Origin: Magnolia sinica
Lineage: Eukaryota > Streptophyta > Magnoliopsida > Magnoliales > Magnoliaceae
Assembly: GCF_029962835.1 (NCBI RefSeq)
Contig: NC_080588.1
Location: forward strand, 68,230,501 to 68,294,500
Reading direction: 5' to 3'
DNA length: 64,000 nt
In this document: in pieces, positions 50,101 to 61,800 of the stretch
Layout: each line of letters begins with the position of its first letter
How positions within the stretch are numbered: the stretch's first letter is position 1
Made by a program: the position numbers and the translations under genes
Notes under the pieces: generated by a model
What the model saw: the letters and a program-made list of their open reading frames with translations, nothing else
Database searches by the model: none
Told to the model about the DNA's origin: nothing

Positions 50101-53100
50101 CACATATTTGGGATTAATATGACACAACCTACCATGCCAAACACTAACAGAGTAAGCAAAAGAAGAAGAAGAAGAAGCTTTATTAGAATCAACGGAAAGT
50201 TTATACATCCCATCTACTTTGTATGCTTTCCCCACAAAAAAATCATTCTTAGAAAAGACTACTTGTTTATACTTAGTCATAGCCTTAATGCAACTTCATC
50301 TAGTAGGTGATGAGATACAAGATTTTTCCTAAGTTTCAGAATGAGTAGAACATCCTTAAGTGCCAGTTCTTGTCCGAAGGTGAACTTCATAATCACGGTT
50401 CCTCCTCTAACCACTTGGCAGTTGCTGAACTAGCAAAATGAATAACTTGGTGATATGTTGGGACGGTTCGTAAGTTTTGAACCATGTTTGGTCCGACCCA
50501 TTTGCTTCGTCGCTCCTCAGTCAAGACACCGGCCTTTATTCACTTTGACTGCACAAGTCTCAGTGATCATAGCCACCAATTGTTCCTCCTCATCATTTTT
50601 ATTAACTTCTGCTACATTGGCGTGGTTCCTCCTTTTACGATGTCTACAATTCTGAGCATAATGGCCTGGAATATCACACACAAAAAAACAGGATAGATGA
50701 AATGCCATGACTGCCTTTGGGATACAACTGCTGATCGACAAATAATCGTCGACTCCAACACCACAACAACTGATGCTCTATTTCCGAAAAAAAATTAAAG
50801 ATTTTTTTGCTTCAAATAATGATAGTAAAAAATAGAGGGAGCATAGAGGAAGCGATGGCTAAGAGATTTTTTAAAAGATTTTCTTAGAAAGTTTCTATAT
50901 ATAAAAACCCAAGATTACACGTGGCATCCACTTGGCATAAATGTGGTAACCAACATACAAAAAACAACCACAACACCGATACAATAATGCGTAACGTTGA
51001 ACCAAAACCTTCTCGCAAGACTCGGTCAAAAAACTCAAAAAAAAAAAAAAAGAGGAAAAAAAAGAAGAAGATCATGTAGACAAGTTCGAGCCTGGCACGC
51101 ACGTCATGGCACAGTGCGGGGGGCACTCGCACAGTGTTTGGCATATCACACCCAAGGACCAATACAAAATCTATACACATGCCTTCATATATAAAGGAGA
51201 AAAAATCCCACTTCAAGTTCCAATGTGGGACTATTCTAAAGTCATGTAAATGAACTTTTGTAAGGGTGTCTCTAAGAGTCATGTTTTCTCTCGTTTTTTT
51301 ATATTTTCTTTTCAAAATAAAACCAACATGACCTTGCATTCTTCATCCACAAAACCCGGGCCTAGACTAGTGTGAGAGATAACCACCATTTTTTAATTTT
51401 TTAATTTTTTTTACTGAAAGATCACTTCAAATGGTGGCCGATCATCCACTTTACTTGTTACATCCATGCATGGTAAGATGGATTGTCCAAATTGTGGGCC
51501 TTGTGCATGGAGCACAACTCGATCCATCCGTGTAAACTTCAGGCTATTCTCCATCAACAATGGGCCTTGTATGAATGGTATGGATTTACGTACATGTAGA
51601 TGGGTCAGTTTTAAAAATGGCGGTGAACTATCATCAGACTCCTAGTCATAAACCTAATCCTGAATCGATAATGATAATAACAGTAATAGTGATAACAAAA
51701 ACCAAAATAATGGCAATAACTATAACAATAAGAAAACAATAGTAGTAGTAGCATTTGGTGGTGGTGGTGGTGGTGATGACAAGGAAGACTATGGAAACAA
51801 TGATTATGATTATGATGACGGAAGGGAGCCACCATTTGCACTCAATAGGATTGCTAAATGCATCCATCCTTTTTTTTTTAACTTTTGGCAATATGATAGA
51901 ATGCAGTGCTCCTAGTTGCATAGGGAAAGGTGGCCAGTTCAATTGATCGATCATTCAATCTGGATTGTCCATTTGGTCCAATTCACACTTCATGAACCAC
52001 AGAGAAAAGATCACATCAATCAGACGATTCTAACCATTTGATCAGTATCCCAAACCATTATTTACACCCAATATGACTGCCAAATGCATCCATCCTTTCT
52101 ACTTTTGGTTATAGAAGTATAATGTTTCGCTACTAGTTGCATAGGCATTGGTGACCAATCCAATCCATCAACCTGGACTATCCATTAGGTCCAACTCACA
52201 CTTAGGGCGTGTTTGATTTTCAGTGGCTGTGTAAATACCAGTGAAATGAGTAATTATTACCATTTCACCCATTTGAAAATCATTTGAAAATCCACTGCAC
52301 TTTTTACCTCGGAAACCGGTTTAAAAGAGTTATTTTAAATTTTTGGACCCCAAGGTGATGTATATGATAAATCCATTATGTCTAGTCGTTTTAACACAAT
52401 ATTTTAAGGCATGAGCTGAAAAATAAGGCAGATTGAACACTCAAATGGCCCACACCAAAAGAAACAGTGGGCCTGAAAGGCTTTTAATGGTAAGTGTTTG
52501 ATTCCCTTTTTCTTGTGGCGTGGTCCACTTGAGCTTTCAATATGCCTCGTTTTTTGGCTTATGCCATAAATTCATCAGGCATAATAGATTAACGGTGTGG
52601 ATAAGCGATACGCATCACGGTGGGATCCACAAATATGTTGTGACATTCTCCATTTTTGTGTCAAAAATGCATGTTGTCAAATCAAACATCATAAAAAGTG
52701 AGGTAAATACGGGGGAAATAATTATTACATATTTTCACCGTATTTCCCTGTGAATTGAAAAATCAAACAAGCCCTTAATGAACAACATCGCAAAAATAAC
52801 ATCAGGCGATTCTAACCACCCAATCAATAGCCTGTATAGCTATTGAAACACGGGTCCAATCAACAACTTGAACCTTCCATTTGCTGGGGCTCATCATGAA
52901 TTGCTTGTGTCCCTACAGAATCAGTTCGAGCATATGATCCTAACCATACCGGATTGGAAATCGGAAGTCTTTAAGATAGAACACCAACTTTCTGACGGAC
53001 AAGATCATCCGAATGGTGCAATTCAAAGCTCATGAAGTGTGGAACTATGAATCATTTCTCGAAAGAAAAATCAATTCATGAAAAGGAAAGAATTCGTAAG

Positions 53101-53357
53101 AGGTAGTTTCTTCGGATCACTCCGTCAATTGATTCAAGAATCAAATCATCATAACTTGAATTTCAGATCAGAAACCCTAATATAGAGATGCATGGAGAGG
53201 GGAAAAGGAAAAAAAATACATTGAAAATCTCTGGTTTGAGAGAGGCGCTGAGAAGGCGATGGAGAGATTCGAAGCCATGGACGGATCCGTCTCTGGAAAT
53301 TCCTTTCTGTCCCTTTTGTTCTTCTTCTTTCCCATCTGCGTTCTCGAGCTCCGCCAT
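41153..53357 (-). CDS. PYD3: Beta-ureidopropionase (N-carbamoyl-beta-alanine amidohydrolase)
   Basis: Complete gene. Exons on the minus strand: 53220-53357, 47175-47282, 44654-44842, 44041-44268, 43707-43931 and 41153-41518. All introns are GT..AG and phase 0, giving 417 codons (the Arabidopsis protein is about 408). The enzyme hydrolyses N-carbamoyl-beta-alanine to beta-alanine, CO2 and ammonia, the last step of reductive uracil catabolism, in the cytosol. It belongs to the nitrilase superfamily. The catalytic triad is in place: Glu146 (QEAWTMPF, split by intron 3), Lys221 (GKHRK, at the end of exon 4) and Cys258 (NICYGRHHP). Exons 3-6 match the plant and animal enzyme almost residue for residue; exon 1 ([10 protein letters not shown]...KPEIFN) is the variable N-terminal part. 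Intron 1 is 5.9 kb and intron 5 is 2.2 kb because of mobile elements. The start is the only in-frame ATG giving a family-like N-terminus. Confidence 0.92.
41948..42297. mobile_element. Tourist-like MITE nested in the Mutator-like MITE
   Basis: Ends GGGGTCGTTTGGAT and ATCTAAATGGGCCC, flanked by TTA on both sides (41945-41947 and 42298-42300). The interior has mirrored AATTACTTGAGCTACT / AAGTTACTTAT-type words. A SINE is inserted within it. Confidence 0.6.
41982..42101 (-). mobile_element. tRNA-derived SINE nested in the Tourist-like MITE
   Basis: On the minus strand it begins AGGATCCTTACTCTTGC, has an A-box-like CTCTAGTGGTAGAC and a B-box-like GGTTCGAGTATCC, and ends in GTGTGTGGG plus a short poly(A). 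It is flanked by a perfect 17-bp direct repeat AAATTACTTGAGCTACT (41965-41981 and 42102-42118). About 120 bp, with internal RNA polymerase III promoter boxes. Confidence 0.8.
42545..43706 (-). other. Rest of PYD3 intron 5
   Basis: No exon or RNA gene is seen. 42960-43380 has repeat-like composition (CTAGAATGCAAGAGAGACACAAG; CACTAGAGCTCTCAAGAC) that I cannot assign. Confidence 0.4.
45301..45360 (+). repeat. tRNA-like SINE head in PYD3 intron 2
   Basis: TGCTCAATGGTAGAC (A box) and GGTTCGAATGC (B box) are spaced as in a tRNA promoter, but there is no matching acceptor stem, so this is probably a SINE fragment and not a tRNA gene. Confidence 0.5.
46682..46905. repeat. 117-bp direct tandem repeat in PYD3 intron 2
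   Basis: GGTAGACAGGCAAAAGTTTT at 46682 recurs as GGTAGACCGGCAAAAGTTTT at 46799, followed by CAATTGCTCATCAAACATC, a T-run and GGCCCTTGGGACTGGTCATT in both units. Confidence 0.85.
47870..48895 (-). mobile_element. LINE (L1-type) 3' fragment
   Basis: On the minus strand it encodes decayed but recognisable reverse-transcriptase-end zinc-binding sequence ([20 protein letters not shown]) and upstream [12 protein letters not shown], and ends in TTTACTTTCCC plus poly(A) (seen as a T-run at 47870-47878). It has stops and frame breaks. The same 3' end is present in the LINE at 56590-58011, so both are one family. Confidence 0.7.
48896..51328. mobile_element. Ty1/copia composite with LTRs in opposite orientation
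   Basis: Both outer ends begin TGTTGGTTT: a plus-strand LTR-like copy at 48896 to about 49490 and a minus-strand copy from 51328 down to about 50735, clearly of one family (shared ACATGACTCTT, CCCACATTGGAACTTGAA, GTTGGAGTCGACGATT). Between them, minus strand, lie a gag zinc-knuckle piece and a frame (49669-50280) with GAG-pre-integrase and integrase-core sequence. It is broken and incomplete, with several breaks. It lies where the LINE fragment stops, and the outer flanks GGACC and TGACC share four of five bases. Confidence 0.7.
52205..52774. mobile_element. Tourist-like (PIF/Harbinger-type) MITE, 570 bp
   Basis: Ends GGGCGTGTTTGATTTTC and GAAAAATCAAACAAGCCC, flanked by TTA (52202-52204 and 52775-52777). 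Same length as 14292-14861 and shares the interior (TTTTAACACAATATTTTAAGG, AATGGCCCACACCAAAAGAAACAG). Inserted in PYD3 intron 1. Confidence 0.8.
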
Positions 53358-53859
53358 TTTCTCTCGCTGAGACACTGAGAGATAGTCGCTGAAGCGGAAC
53401 GAAATGAAAACACTCGTTTCACAGGGAAGGTCTCGAGTCCAACCGGTTGAACCATGAAACACGGTTTAATAATAGAACAACTTCCAACTTTTCATGAGAA
53501 TTAAAAATCCAACTCATCAAATAGGTTAGCCTTGCCAGGAAGATGATCCTATGCAAAATTCAGATACATTCACTTATCAAGTGGACCACACATGTACCTT
53601 ATATTTATCAATGGTTGGAATTTTTTTCTATGGTGTGTACAATCTGATGATTGGATAGGACTGATATTTTCATACGATGATCCTTGTCATGGGCCAGCGT
53701 TCTCAACGAGTTGGATTTTACATTAAATTCAAAATTTGGAAGTTCTTGAATGGGTATATCATACCTAGTGGCCCAACAGGTTGGACTTGAGATCTTCTTC
53801 CTTTTGCGTGGACAACGCCCACCAGGACCTAGAGACGGACGGTGATGTCAGAGTCTCTG

Positions 53860-54175
53860 TGGGGCCCAAGGTGATCTACATGTTTTATCCACTCCGTTCA
53901 TATATTTTGAAAGATCATTTTAGATACTTATACCATAAAACTTAAATAGATCTAATGCTCAAGTAAGCCACACCACAGGAAGCAGTAGGGGATTGAACTC
54001 GTACCGTTGAAAACTGCCAGAGACCTACCATGATGTCTATTTTCCATTCAACATGTTCATACGGTCACGTAGGCCTGGATGAAGGGAAAAATATATATAT
54101 CAGCTTGAACCATAACTTTTGTGGGCCCCAAAAAGTTTTCAACGGTAGGATTTCAATCTCCAATGCTTCCTTGGT
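53860..54175. repeat. Palindromic interspersed element, right end truncated
   Basis: GGCCCAAGGTGATCTACATGTTTTATCC opens a normal left half, and the mirrored centre (CCTGGATGAAGGGAAAA, GTGGGCCCCAAAAAGTTTTCAACGG) is present, but the element stops at CAATGCTTCCTT without its right end. Confidence 0.6.
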
Positions 54176-54384
54176 AATTTCCCCGGCTCCCTTTCTCCAT
54201 CAGTTCATCTTCAAAGTGGGTCTCATCTCATCAACCGCTCAGATTCCCACACACGTGTACTGCTCTCAACGTGCGTCTGGGCTATCCCTCAACTGCGGGA
54301 CTGCAAGATACTGACATCTCCAACATCACCTGTTTTACGCAGCTGTGTAAATCGCCCCAGTTCTTTTGGTCCCACCATATTCTA

Positions 54385-54760
54385 ATTGTAAATCCACTCC
54401 GTCCATCAGGTAGTTACTATTATTTTAACCGTACATACAAAAACTTCAATGGACCACACAAAAAGGAACAATGTGAAATTTCTCAGTTCACGCGGTATGG
54501 CCCACCATATTTTTGGATCACTGAGACTTTTGTATATTCACTTCATTCTGGTTAGTTACACCTAATTAACAGGTTTGATGAAAAATACACGCCAATATGG
54601 TCCCACAACCAAACCTACGGTTGGCATCCATCCCAAATGTTCCCTGTGTTGTAGCCTATCTAAAGTGTAGATCTGGCTGATTTTTTTCCGGGACACTAGA
54701 ATCCAGGATTAGAACCTGATGGACGGAGTGGATTTTTCATATACAACTGGTGGGGCCCAC
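54385..54760. repeat. Palindromic interspersed element close to the MSL start
   Basis: Left half from GGTCCCACCATATTC...CCACTCCGTCCATCAGG, right half ending CCTGATGGACGGAGTGGATTTTTCATATACAACTGGTGGGGCC. The outer arms match each other (CCACTCCGTCCATCAGG exactly), while the core has diverged from other copies. Confidence 0.65.
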
Positions 54761-54840
54761 GTATGTTTTACGCGCGTAAAAACAGGGGCTGTAATCGCTT
54801 CCTGTACGCCCCCAACTTCGTCGGGATTCTCAACATTTCT

Positions 54841-57800
54841 CGTCTCTCTCTCTCTCCCCTCCGTCGCAGAAAATCTCGTTTCCTTTCCCAATCCCGACAG
54901 TGATTCCTCACGGTCGCCATCATCAACTCCTCCCCCAAAATCTAACGGCTGGGATTCTTCGATTGGACACTGATCTCTAGGTAATTCCCGTATTCTCCTT
55001 GCAGATGTTTATATTTCCTCCTCATATTTTCCGGGTTTCGATCACCGACGAGGCCGGATGCTTATGAAATTCTAGGGTTTCATTTTCAGATGGTAAGTAT
55101 CGATTTTCTTCTTCTTTTGGAGTAATTCAAAGAACAAACGGTTTTCTATGTTAGGAACGAACAGGTGGAAAAGCGCCTGAGGGCTCTGTTCTTGCCATCC
55201 ATGGATATGCCTGATTCTTTACAAATCGTTACCATTATTTATGGAAAATTTTCGCGTGGTGGGATTTTCTGAAGGGGAATTTTTGTAGAGGGTGTCCAAT
55301 CGATTTCCTTATTGGGTGCGCTGCACTCAAAATGGACAAGTAGCGTAGCGGTCCATGTTGTGGATTGTTCATCAGGTGGGCTCCATAGTGGTAGAGATGT
55401 CCATTGGATTGGATGAATTTAACTGTCGGAACCGTGTGCTAAAATGGGATGACTAGGAGATATTGACAATGGTCACCAGCGAACGGGAAAAAGGTTCATA
55501 CAATCAGCTGGGTAGGATATTACGGCTGGGTACTTGCGGGCATTGGTCCACCAGCAGTGGGATCCACTCAATGAATGGTCCTTATTGTGGATATTGTGTT
55601 ACTTGCCTCAAGTATAGCACGCCAGATAAAGGAACTGGTGTGCTGCACTCAGGTAAAATTTCTCCCTTTTCTTTGCAATATTCATATAATCCATGACCTT
55701 CTTGCTTGACGTGTGCGTGCTAGTTTGAGTCAGTTTGTTCTTCATATGCCAATGATGGGGCCCATGTTAGTGTAATAGACTCCTAGCATTGATAGATCCA
55801 CTTGCCAAGTTATCATACTCAAATATAGATGCAGGAATGCGAGGTATGGCTCTAGAGTTGGCAGGATCCAAATTCCAAGATACATGCATGGATGCAGTAA
55901 CCTGTTCTACATGTTGCTTCTGAATGCAATCAAGGTGATTTGCCTCTGGGTCTAGCCTGTGGCCAATGAACCTAGGTTCATACATAGGCAGGGTGTGGTT
56001 GCCTAGCCTTATATAAACCTGGGTCACAAAAAGTGAAAGAAAATGGCAATTCTATCCCTAAGTGTTGATTAACAAAGCAAGAACGTTAAGATTACCTGTG
56101 AACTATGAGCTGTGATTTATATGAAATTCAACATCTGATGGTCGAATTCTTTATGCTATAGTTGCATGAAGTGTAAAGCAAGGCGTTGACAAATTCATGT
56201 GCGAGAGTGGGGAAGCGTCCGTTTCAAAATGGATTCAAAGTGTCTTTTTAGGATGACTCACACGGACATCACGCGGGCCTCTCCTAACACGTTTCACCTG
56301 TGACAGAGATGGACAGGGAAAGAGAACTGGACGATTCGTGCCGAGCCAACTCAGCTAGGCTCGTCCAACTCGCGTAGGTCGGCCCCCTTCTCGTAGGACT
56401 ACAACTCATTCTCTCAACCTAGATAGTTAGGCTCAGAAAATGAGTCACAACCAATTTAGACAAGTCTTAAAACCATGGGTACCATAGCTTGCCAAGTATC
56501 CATGCAATATCTAGTATTAGTGTTGGTATCTTATCATGTTGATACTCGCCCTATTATCTGGCTGGATGTACTAGTTGCTAAGTATGTGAGTTGTGACAAT
56601 GCTGGAAAGGGTTGAAAAGAAATAGGGTTGAAAAGAAATTAGCACGATGGAAATGCCAGTATCTCTCTCTCTCTCTCAGTCTCTTGGGGGTTGGATAACT
56701 CTCATTGGACAACATTGTCAAAATTTCCTATCTATTTTATGTGTCCAAAGTTGGTTCTAGATAGGCTGGATAGGTTGAGACATGATTTTTTATGGTAGGG
56801 CTTGGAAGGAACATCCAACTTCCATTTATTAAACTGGGGAGAGTTGTGTAAATCTTACAATGAGGGATGGGTAGGAATTAAGAATTGGGAGATGATGAAT
56901 TGCATGTTGTTGGGGACGTGGTTGTGGAGGTTTAGGATAGAAGAAGATGCGTTCTGGAGAGACACAATTGCTAGCAAATATGGATGTAGTGAGGGAGGAT
57001 GGTACACTAGGGAATCATTACATATAGAGCTTCAGCGATATGGAAAGGGATTCTTTCGCTAAAGTCAAATTTTGGTGAAGGGGTTTGTTTTGTTCTTGGG
57101 GATGGGAGAATATTCGATTCTAGGAGGACGTGTAGATCAGGGATGAGGCATTGCAAGTTCTGTTCCCAAGAATTGCTTGTCTATCCTTGACCGCCAATAT
57201 TGTGGTAGCGCCATGTTTTTTGATAATGCGGAAATTTTGGAGTGTGGTCCCCTCCTTGCCATTTGCTCCTTATGGACGATGAGGCAATTGAGTTGGCCTT
57301 GCTCCTAAATCACATTCACTTGTGTTGCCCAGAAGGTGGTGTTAAGGACTGGATGATTTGGCGAAATTAGTGATCAGAAAGTTTTTCAGTCAAGTCATTC
57401 TACAATATGCTCCACAAGTTGGGATTGGGTGAAGCATTTACACATACTAGGTATGTGTGGTTTTATGATGCTTTTCTGAAGATTGCAACTTTTGGTTGGC
57501 TAGTTGGAAGGGAAAGGGTGTTGATAGTGGATAATCTCCAGAAAATGAATTTGGTCTTACCTAATGTTTGTTTATTGTGCATTGCATCAACCATCTCTTT
57601 CTCCATTGCCCATTTGCTTCGAACGTGTGGCATATAGCTTATTCTCTAAGTTCAATGTTTGTTGAGTCATGCTGGCTTCAGTGGGTAAATTCTTTATGGT
57701 GTGGCACGGTGTGGAGATTGGAAAGGAGGCGAAGGCATTGTGGCGGCTGTGTTTGTTGGTGGGCCTTTGGGTGATTTGGGAGGAAATGAATGAAAGATGT

Positions 57801-58822
57801 TTTCGTAGTGTTAGCCACAATCCTGGTTGGGGGTAGCAAGGGCAAACAATTTTATTGTTGAATGGGGCTTGTGGAAGGATGGGGAGCGCAGGGGTCATAT
57901 CTTTTTGTAAATTGTGGGGGAGTGTTGGTGCTTTTGCTTTCTTTGTATAGTTTTGGCACTTTCTCAGCGCTCTTCTAATAAAATTGTTATTTACCTTTCC
58001 AAAAAAAAAAAGTTCTCAATTACCTATAGTCTACTACAGGCAGAAGCAGAACCAAAGGACGACATCAGTTTACCATTCCTTGTAATTTGTTTCAATGCCC
58101 TCTATTGATGTGTGCACACATGGTCATAGTCTTTGAGCAAGTAAGAAAATCTACGAAAAACTGGTAAGTAATGCTCACCCACATTTCTATTGCACACGTT
58201 CTGATCATTGTTGGGAGTGAGTGCTACTGCGCATGTTTGAATTCTGAGGCCGACCATTTTCATCCATCTTTTAAATTTTCTTGTGTGGTGCTGTTGGTGA
58301 ATAGCACGTCAGCAAGTAAGGCATTAATCTTTATTATACTCTGTTTCATGTGACTAAGCTTCCCTACTTACCTGAACAGACACACAATTTGGATGCAGCC
58401 ACATTGCACTTATGGTTCACAGTTCATGCAAGGAATATTCTAGTTCTTGTGGGAATGCAAGAGAGTACATCCTCCAAATATCGATTTCACATTGCTAACT
58501 AACATTCTTGGTGGTGCGTGCAAACTTTAGTTACCACATGTGATTGTTTATTTTTGTTTAACAAAATGGTGATGTGATTTGTAGCACTCTTTGGCGCACT
58601 TTTTTGTTGGGCAAATTTCTATTATGTTTTGCAGGCTAGCTGAGTTTTATATCATACTTTAACCGGTTTCAGAATATCAAGGCTCCTATCATTAATTCAG
58701 TGCTTTAATTCCCTTAGGTGTCTTTAGTGGTAGTTCACAACATTGATCTTGAGCCTATGGGCTGCAAAATTTTGTACAGCATGATGATTTTGGTCTACTA
58801 GCTGCAACTGCCACGTTTTTCC
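54841..58822 (+). other. MSL2/3 5' leader with a long leader intron
   Basis: A CT-rich first non-coding exon ends with TCTCTAG/GTAATTCC (donor at 54981). The coding exon is preceded by acceptor-like TTTTGCAG/GCTAGC (58634) and GGTTTCAG/AATATC (58672). The simplest reading is a 3.7-kb leader intron between them, holding a LINE (56590-58011). Start and exact splice choice need transcripts. An ATG flanked by CAG and GTAAG at 55088-55095 might be a tiny exon. Confidence 0.5.
56590..58011 (+). mobile_element. 5'-truncated LINE (L1-type) in the MSL leader region
   Basis: Encodes, with frame breaks, the C-terminal part of an L1-type ORF2: KKLARWK...YLS and LDRLRHDFL (end of the reverse-transcriptase region), then LLGTWLWRF and IASKYG, and the zinc-binding end FGWLVGRERVLIVDNLQK. 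It ends CTAATAAAATTGTTATTTACC plus poly(A) at 58001-58011. Same orientation as the host gene. Truncated at the 5' end, as usual for LINEs. Confidence 0.75.
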
Positions 58823-61800
58823 ATGATGGCTGTTGCTGGTGGTTCTTTGCAATTGTCCCATGAATTTGGCATTCGCAAGCAGTATGGAGTCTATGGACAC
58901 TGCAATCAGTTGAAGGTACGGAATTGTCTCTTCGATTCTAAATATATCACATGGCACATTTCATACTTCAATTTGTTTCCTTTTTGTGGAGGTTGACCTC
59001 GATCTCCTCTTCTTCTTTTTTTCCCCCCCAGAGAATTACGGTGAGAAAAGACAGAATTCATGCATCGGGATTTTACCTTTCCTCGACTGCTTCGGTATGG
59101 TAGAATTGAGAACCTTGTCTGTGGTCTTCTTTTTTTGTTGTTATGGTCCTCTACGGATTTGAAAATGTAGTTCATGGTCTTTCTTTTGTTGTTGATGTTG
59201 CTACCTGCTCTGTGTGTGTAATACCTCCTGAGCAATAGTTTGTTTGTTTGTTTGTTTGTTTGTTTTTTAAAAAAAAAAATTATTATTATAATCACAGTGT
59301 CATCAATATCTGCGGTTTTAGGATGTTTTAGACTCATTTCCACTTTGTTTATTGATCTAATAATGCACCTTATGTGTTTGCAAAAAATGTTGGACCTGAA
59401 TGAAGTGTTTCAATTTGGTAACTACAAACAAGGAAGCACTATATCATGTGCTAGGCCCAGCACCGCCATCCTACATCTGTTGGATATGGTTGCACTATCT
59501 ATTTGGTATATCTGGGTAACGTAAGTCTGAAGGCTAATTTGTCACTTCTGGATTATCGTGGAACTTTTTTCTGTGCATGTTTGTGTACCTTTTGGCTTTG
59601 TTCCCTCTTTAGCAGAATCCCCTAATCAATTGCATATATGTAGGTTCACTATGATTTTTTCATGAACAAAGCTGAAAGAGTCTTCATTCATTATATTTGC
59701 AGCGACAGGATGCTTGGAGTCGCCATCTTTCCAACAACATACACAGGCCTCTACATTCTGTTTCTTCCAGATATAATGTTTTCATGTGCCGATCTTTTTT
59801 TATACCAGGTCAAGCAAACGAGACTCCGATTCTGAAAGCTGCTACCGTAGCTTTGACGAGGTATTGTTTTCTTTTGATGTCCTTCACCCGCATGCATATG
59901 GATGCCTTTGCACGTACATATTCACATGCTTATTTACATGCACAACAAGATGTACATAAGCAATGGTCATGTGGATAAAAAAGAGCTCTTTCCAATGCAA
60001 CATAAAAGGTCCTGATTGCATGATTTTTGGATTCTACTAATGGTGGAAATTCCATGGTGTCTAGTATTCGCATTAATAGACACACATACACTTCTTTGTG
60101 CATTACTGCATTTACAAGTTAGTCATGGATGTAAAATAATTCCAAATAAGTTATGAAGTTAATGACTTTTCCACTAGTAACCTGAAAACTCTGCAACATC
60201 TTCAATTGCGGTTTTTTTCCCCCTCTTTAGTCTGCTTTTGTGTTGGTCTGCAGAAAAGTAATCCATCATGTCTGGAATTTCTAATGTAGTGTTTCAAAAG
60301 ATCACAAAACAATGGTCATGTGGATAAAAAAGAGCTCTTTCCAATGCAACATAGAAGGTCCTGATTGCATGATTTTTGGATTCTACTAATAGTGGAAATT
60401 CCACGATGTAGGCCTAAGACCTGCATTTACACTACTCCCTTCAACATGTCCAGCCACAGTATAGTTTCTAAGATTGAACAAGTTTTACATAGAGAGTCAT
60501 GCATGCATGTATGCATGTATGAGTGTGCAGGCATGTTGGTGTTAACACATTATTCTCCCTTTACAACTGGTCCTTTAAAAGGTCTTGGTTCCCACCCGCA
60601 CTCCCCTGCCACATTGGTTTCACCCATTGATTTCGCCTATCCTGATCAAGCAAGCATTGCATATTGTTGAGTTGATACGTTAGTTGCAGTTGGCATCAGA
60701 ATGTGATCCTTATTTTCTAGTCTGAGCATCATCTTTCTTTTGCCTGCAATTTTCCTAATAAATAATATCAACATAAAACCTCCATATTTTGCAGGTCATA
60801 TAAGGATTTTCATGGAAGTTTGATCGTACTTCAGTTGGTCCCAGCAGTTGCAATCATGGCTTTTGCTGTGTGGGGTCTCGGGCCACTCATGCGTTGTGGC
60901 CGAAACCTGTTCTTCCATGTACAATTTTATGTGCACTCCTTTTTATGTCTGTCTATCATTTTCCTGCTGCTTACCTTTGCATAGTTAACCTCTAGCATAT
61001 AAGCATTTAACATGCTATTTCCAATGATTGTTTGTAGCGCAATGATAGTAATTGGAAAAAGAGCAGCACATATTATGTTTTGACCTCTTACCTGCAACCT
61101 TTGCTACTGTGGACTGGAGCAACACTCATTTGCAGGTATTATTGATTTTTAACATTACCTTGTTGCTTTGTTATCATTCCCACTCTACAACATGGGGTTG
61201 GTCATGGCACCTGTTAACCACTGGTATGGGGCTTTCATGCAGGGTGCTAGATCCAGTAACTCTACCATCAGAGGCAAGCCAAGCTGTTAAGCAACGACTT
61301 ATGAATTTTGTAAGATCATTATCAACTGTGATGGCCTTTGCATATTGTCTATCAAGGTGAGTGTGTTTGCTGTCACTTTCCTTAAGAAAAAGGTTGATGA
61401 GGTTGCTGGTCCAGTGATAATCTAGTTTTTTACTGAACAGTGACAATCTAGTTTTTTCTTGACATTGATTTCAAATCATATCTATCATTGTTGTTGGCTT
61501 GCAAAGTTCTTTTAGTCATATACTATTCTGATATATGAAGTGGTTGTTTATTTCCGGTCATTTAGAGTTTGTGGCACATTAGACATTTGAGGGGTTGCAT
61601 CTTTGTTAACATGGTTATTTTCTTTTTATGCAGCTTGATTCAACAAGCACAGAAATTTTTTGTGGAGACAAATGACTCCAAGGATGCCAGAAATGTACGT
61701 TAATGTTTGTATTCTACAGAATGTCATTTGAATTATGGTGCTTCTGGCTGCAGAATAATCTGAGAATTAACATAGTGGTTTTAATAAAATTGTATTTCTG

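Larger units (their letters stand above)
47283..53219 (-). other. PYD3 intron 1 (5.9 kb), filled with mobile-element remains
   Basis: Separates the 46-codon first exon from exon 2. Contains, from left to right, a LINE fragment (47870-48895), a copia composite (48896-51328), low-complexity (GGT)n/(AAT)n-like sequence near 51660-51800 and a Tourist-like MITE (52205-52774). No host exon is seen in it. Confidence 0.7.
53358..54840. promoter_or_regulatory. Head-to-head intergenic region between PYD3 and MSL2/3
   Basis: PYD3 starts leftward at 53357 and the MSL leader begins rightward near 54840, so about 1.5 kb must hold both promoters. The PYD3 side shows a plausible 5' leader (53358-53450). The middle is filled by two copies of the palindromic family (53860-54175 and 54385-54760). 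The MSL side is a CT-rich leader (TCTCGTCTCTCTCTCTCTCC) without an obvious TATA box. ACGCGCGT at 54770-54777 is a CpG-rich palindrome close to the MSL start. Confidence 0.55.

Noticed and set aside
51611-51954. His- and Ile-rich frames of 76 and 102 codons
   Set aside because: They come from (GGT)n and (AAT)n-like simple sequence in PYD3 intron 1.
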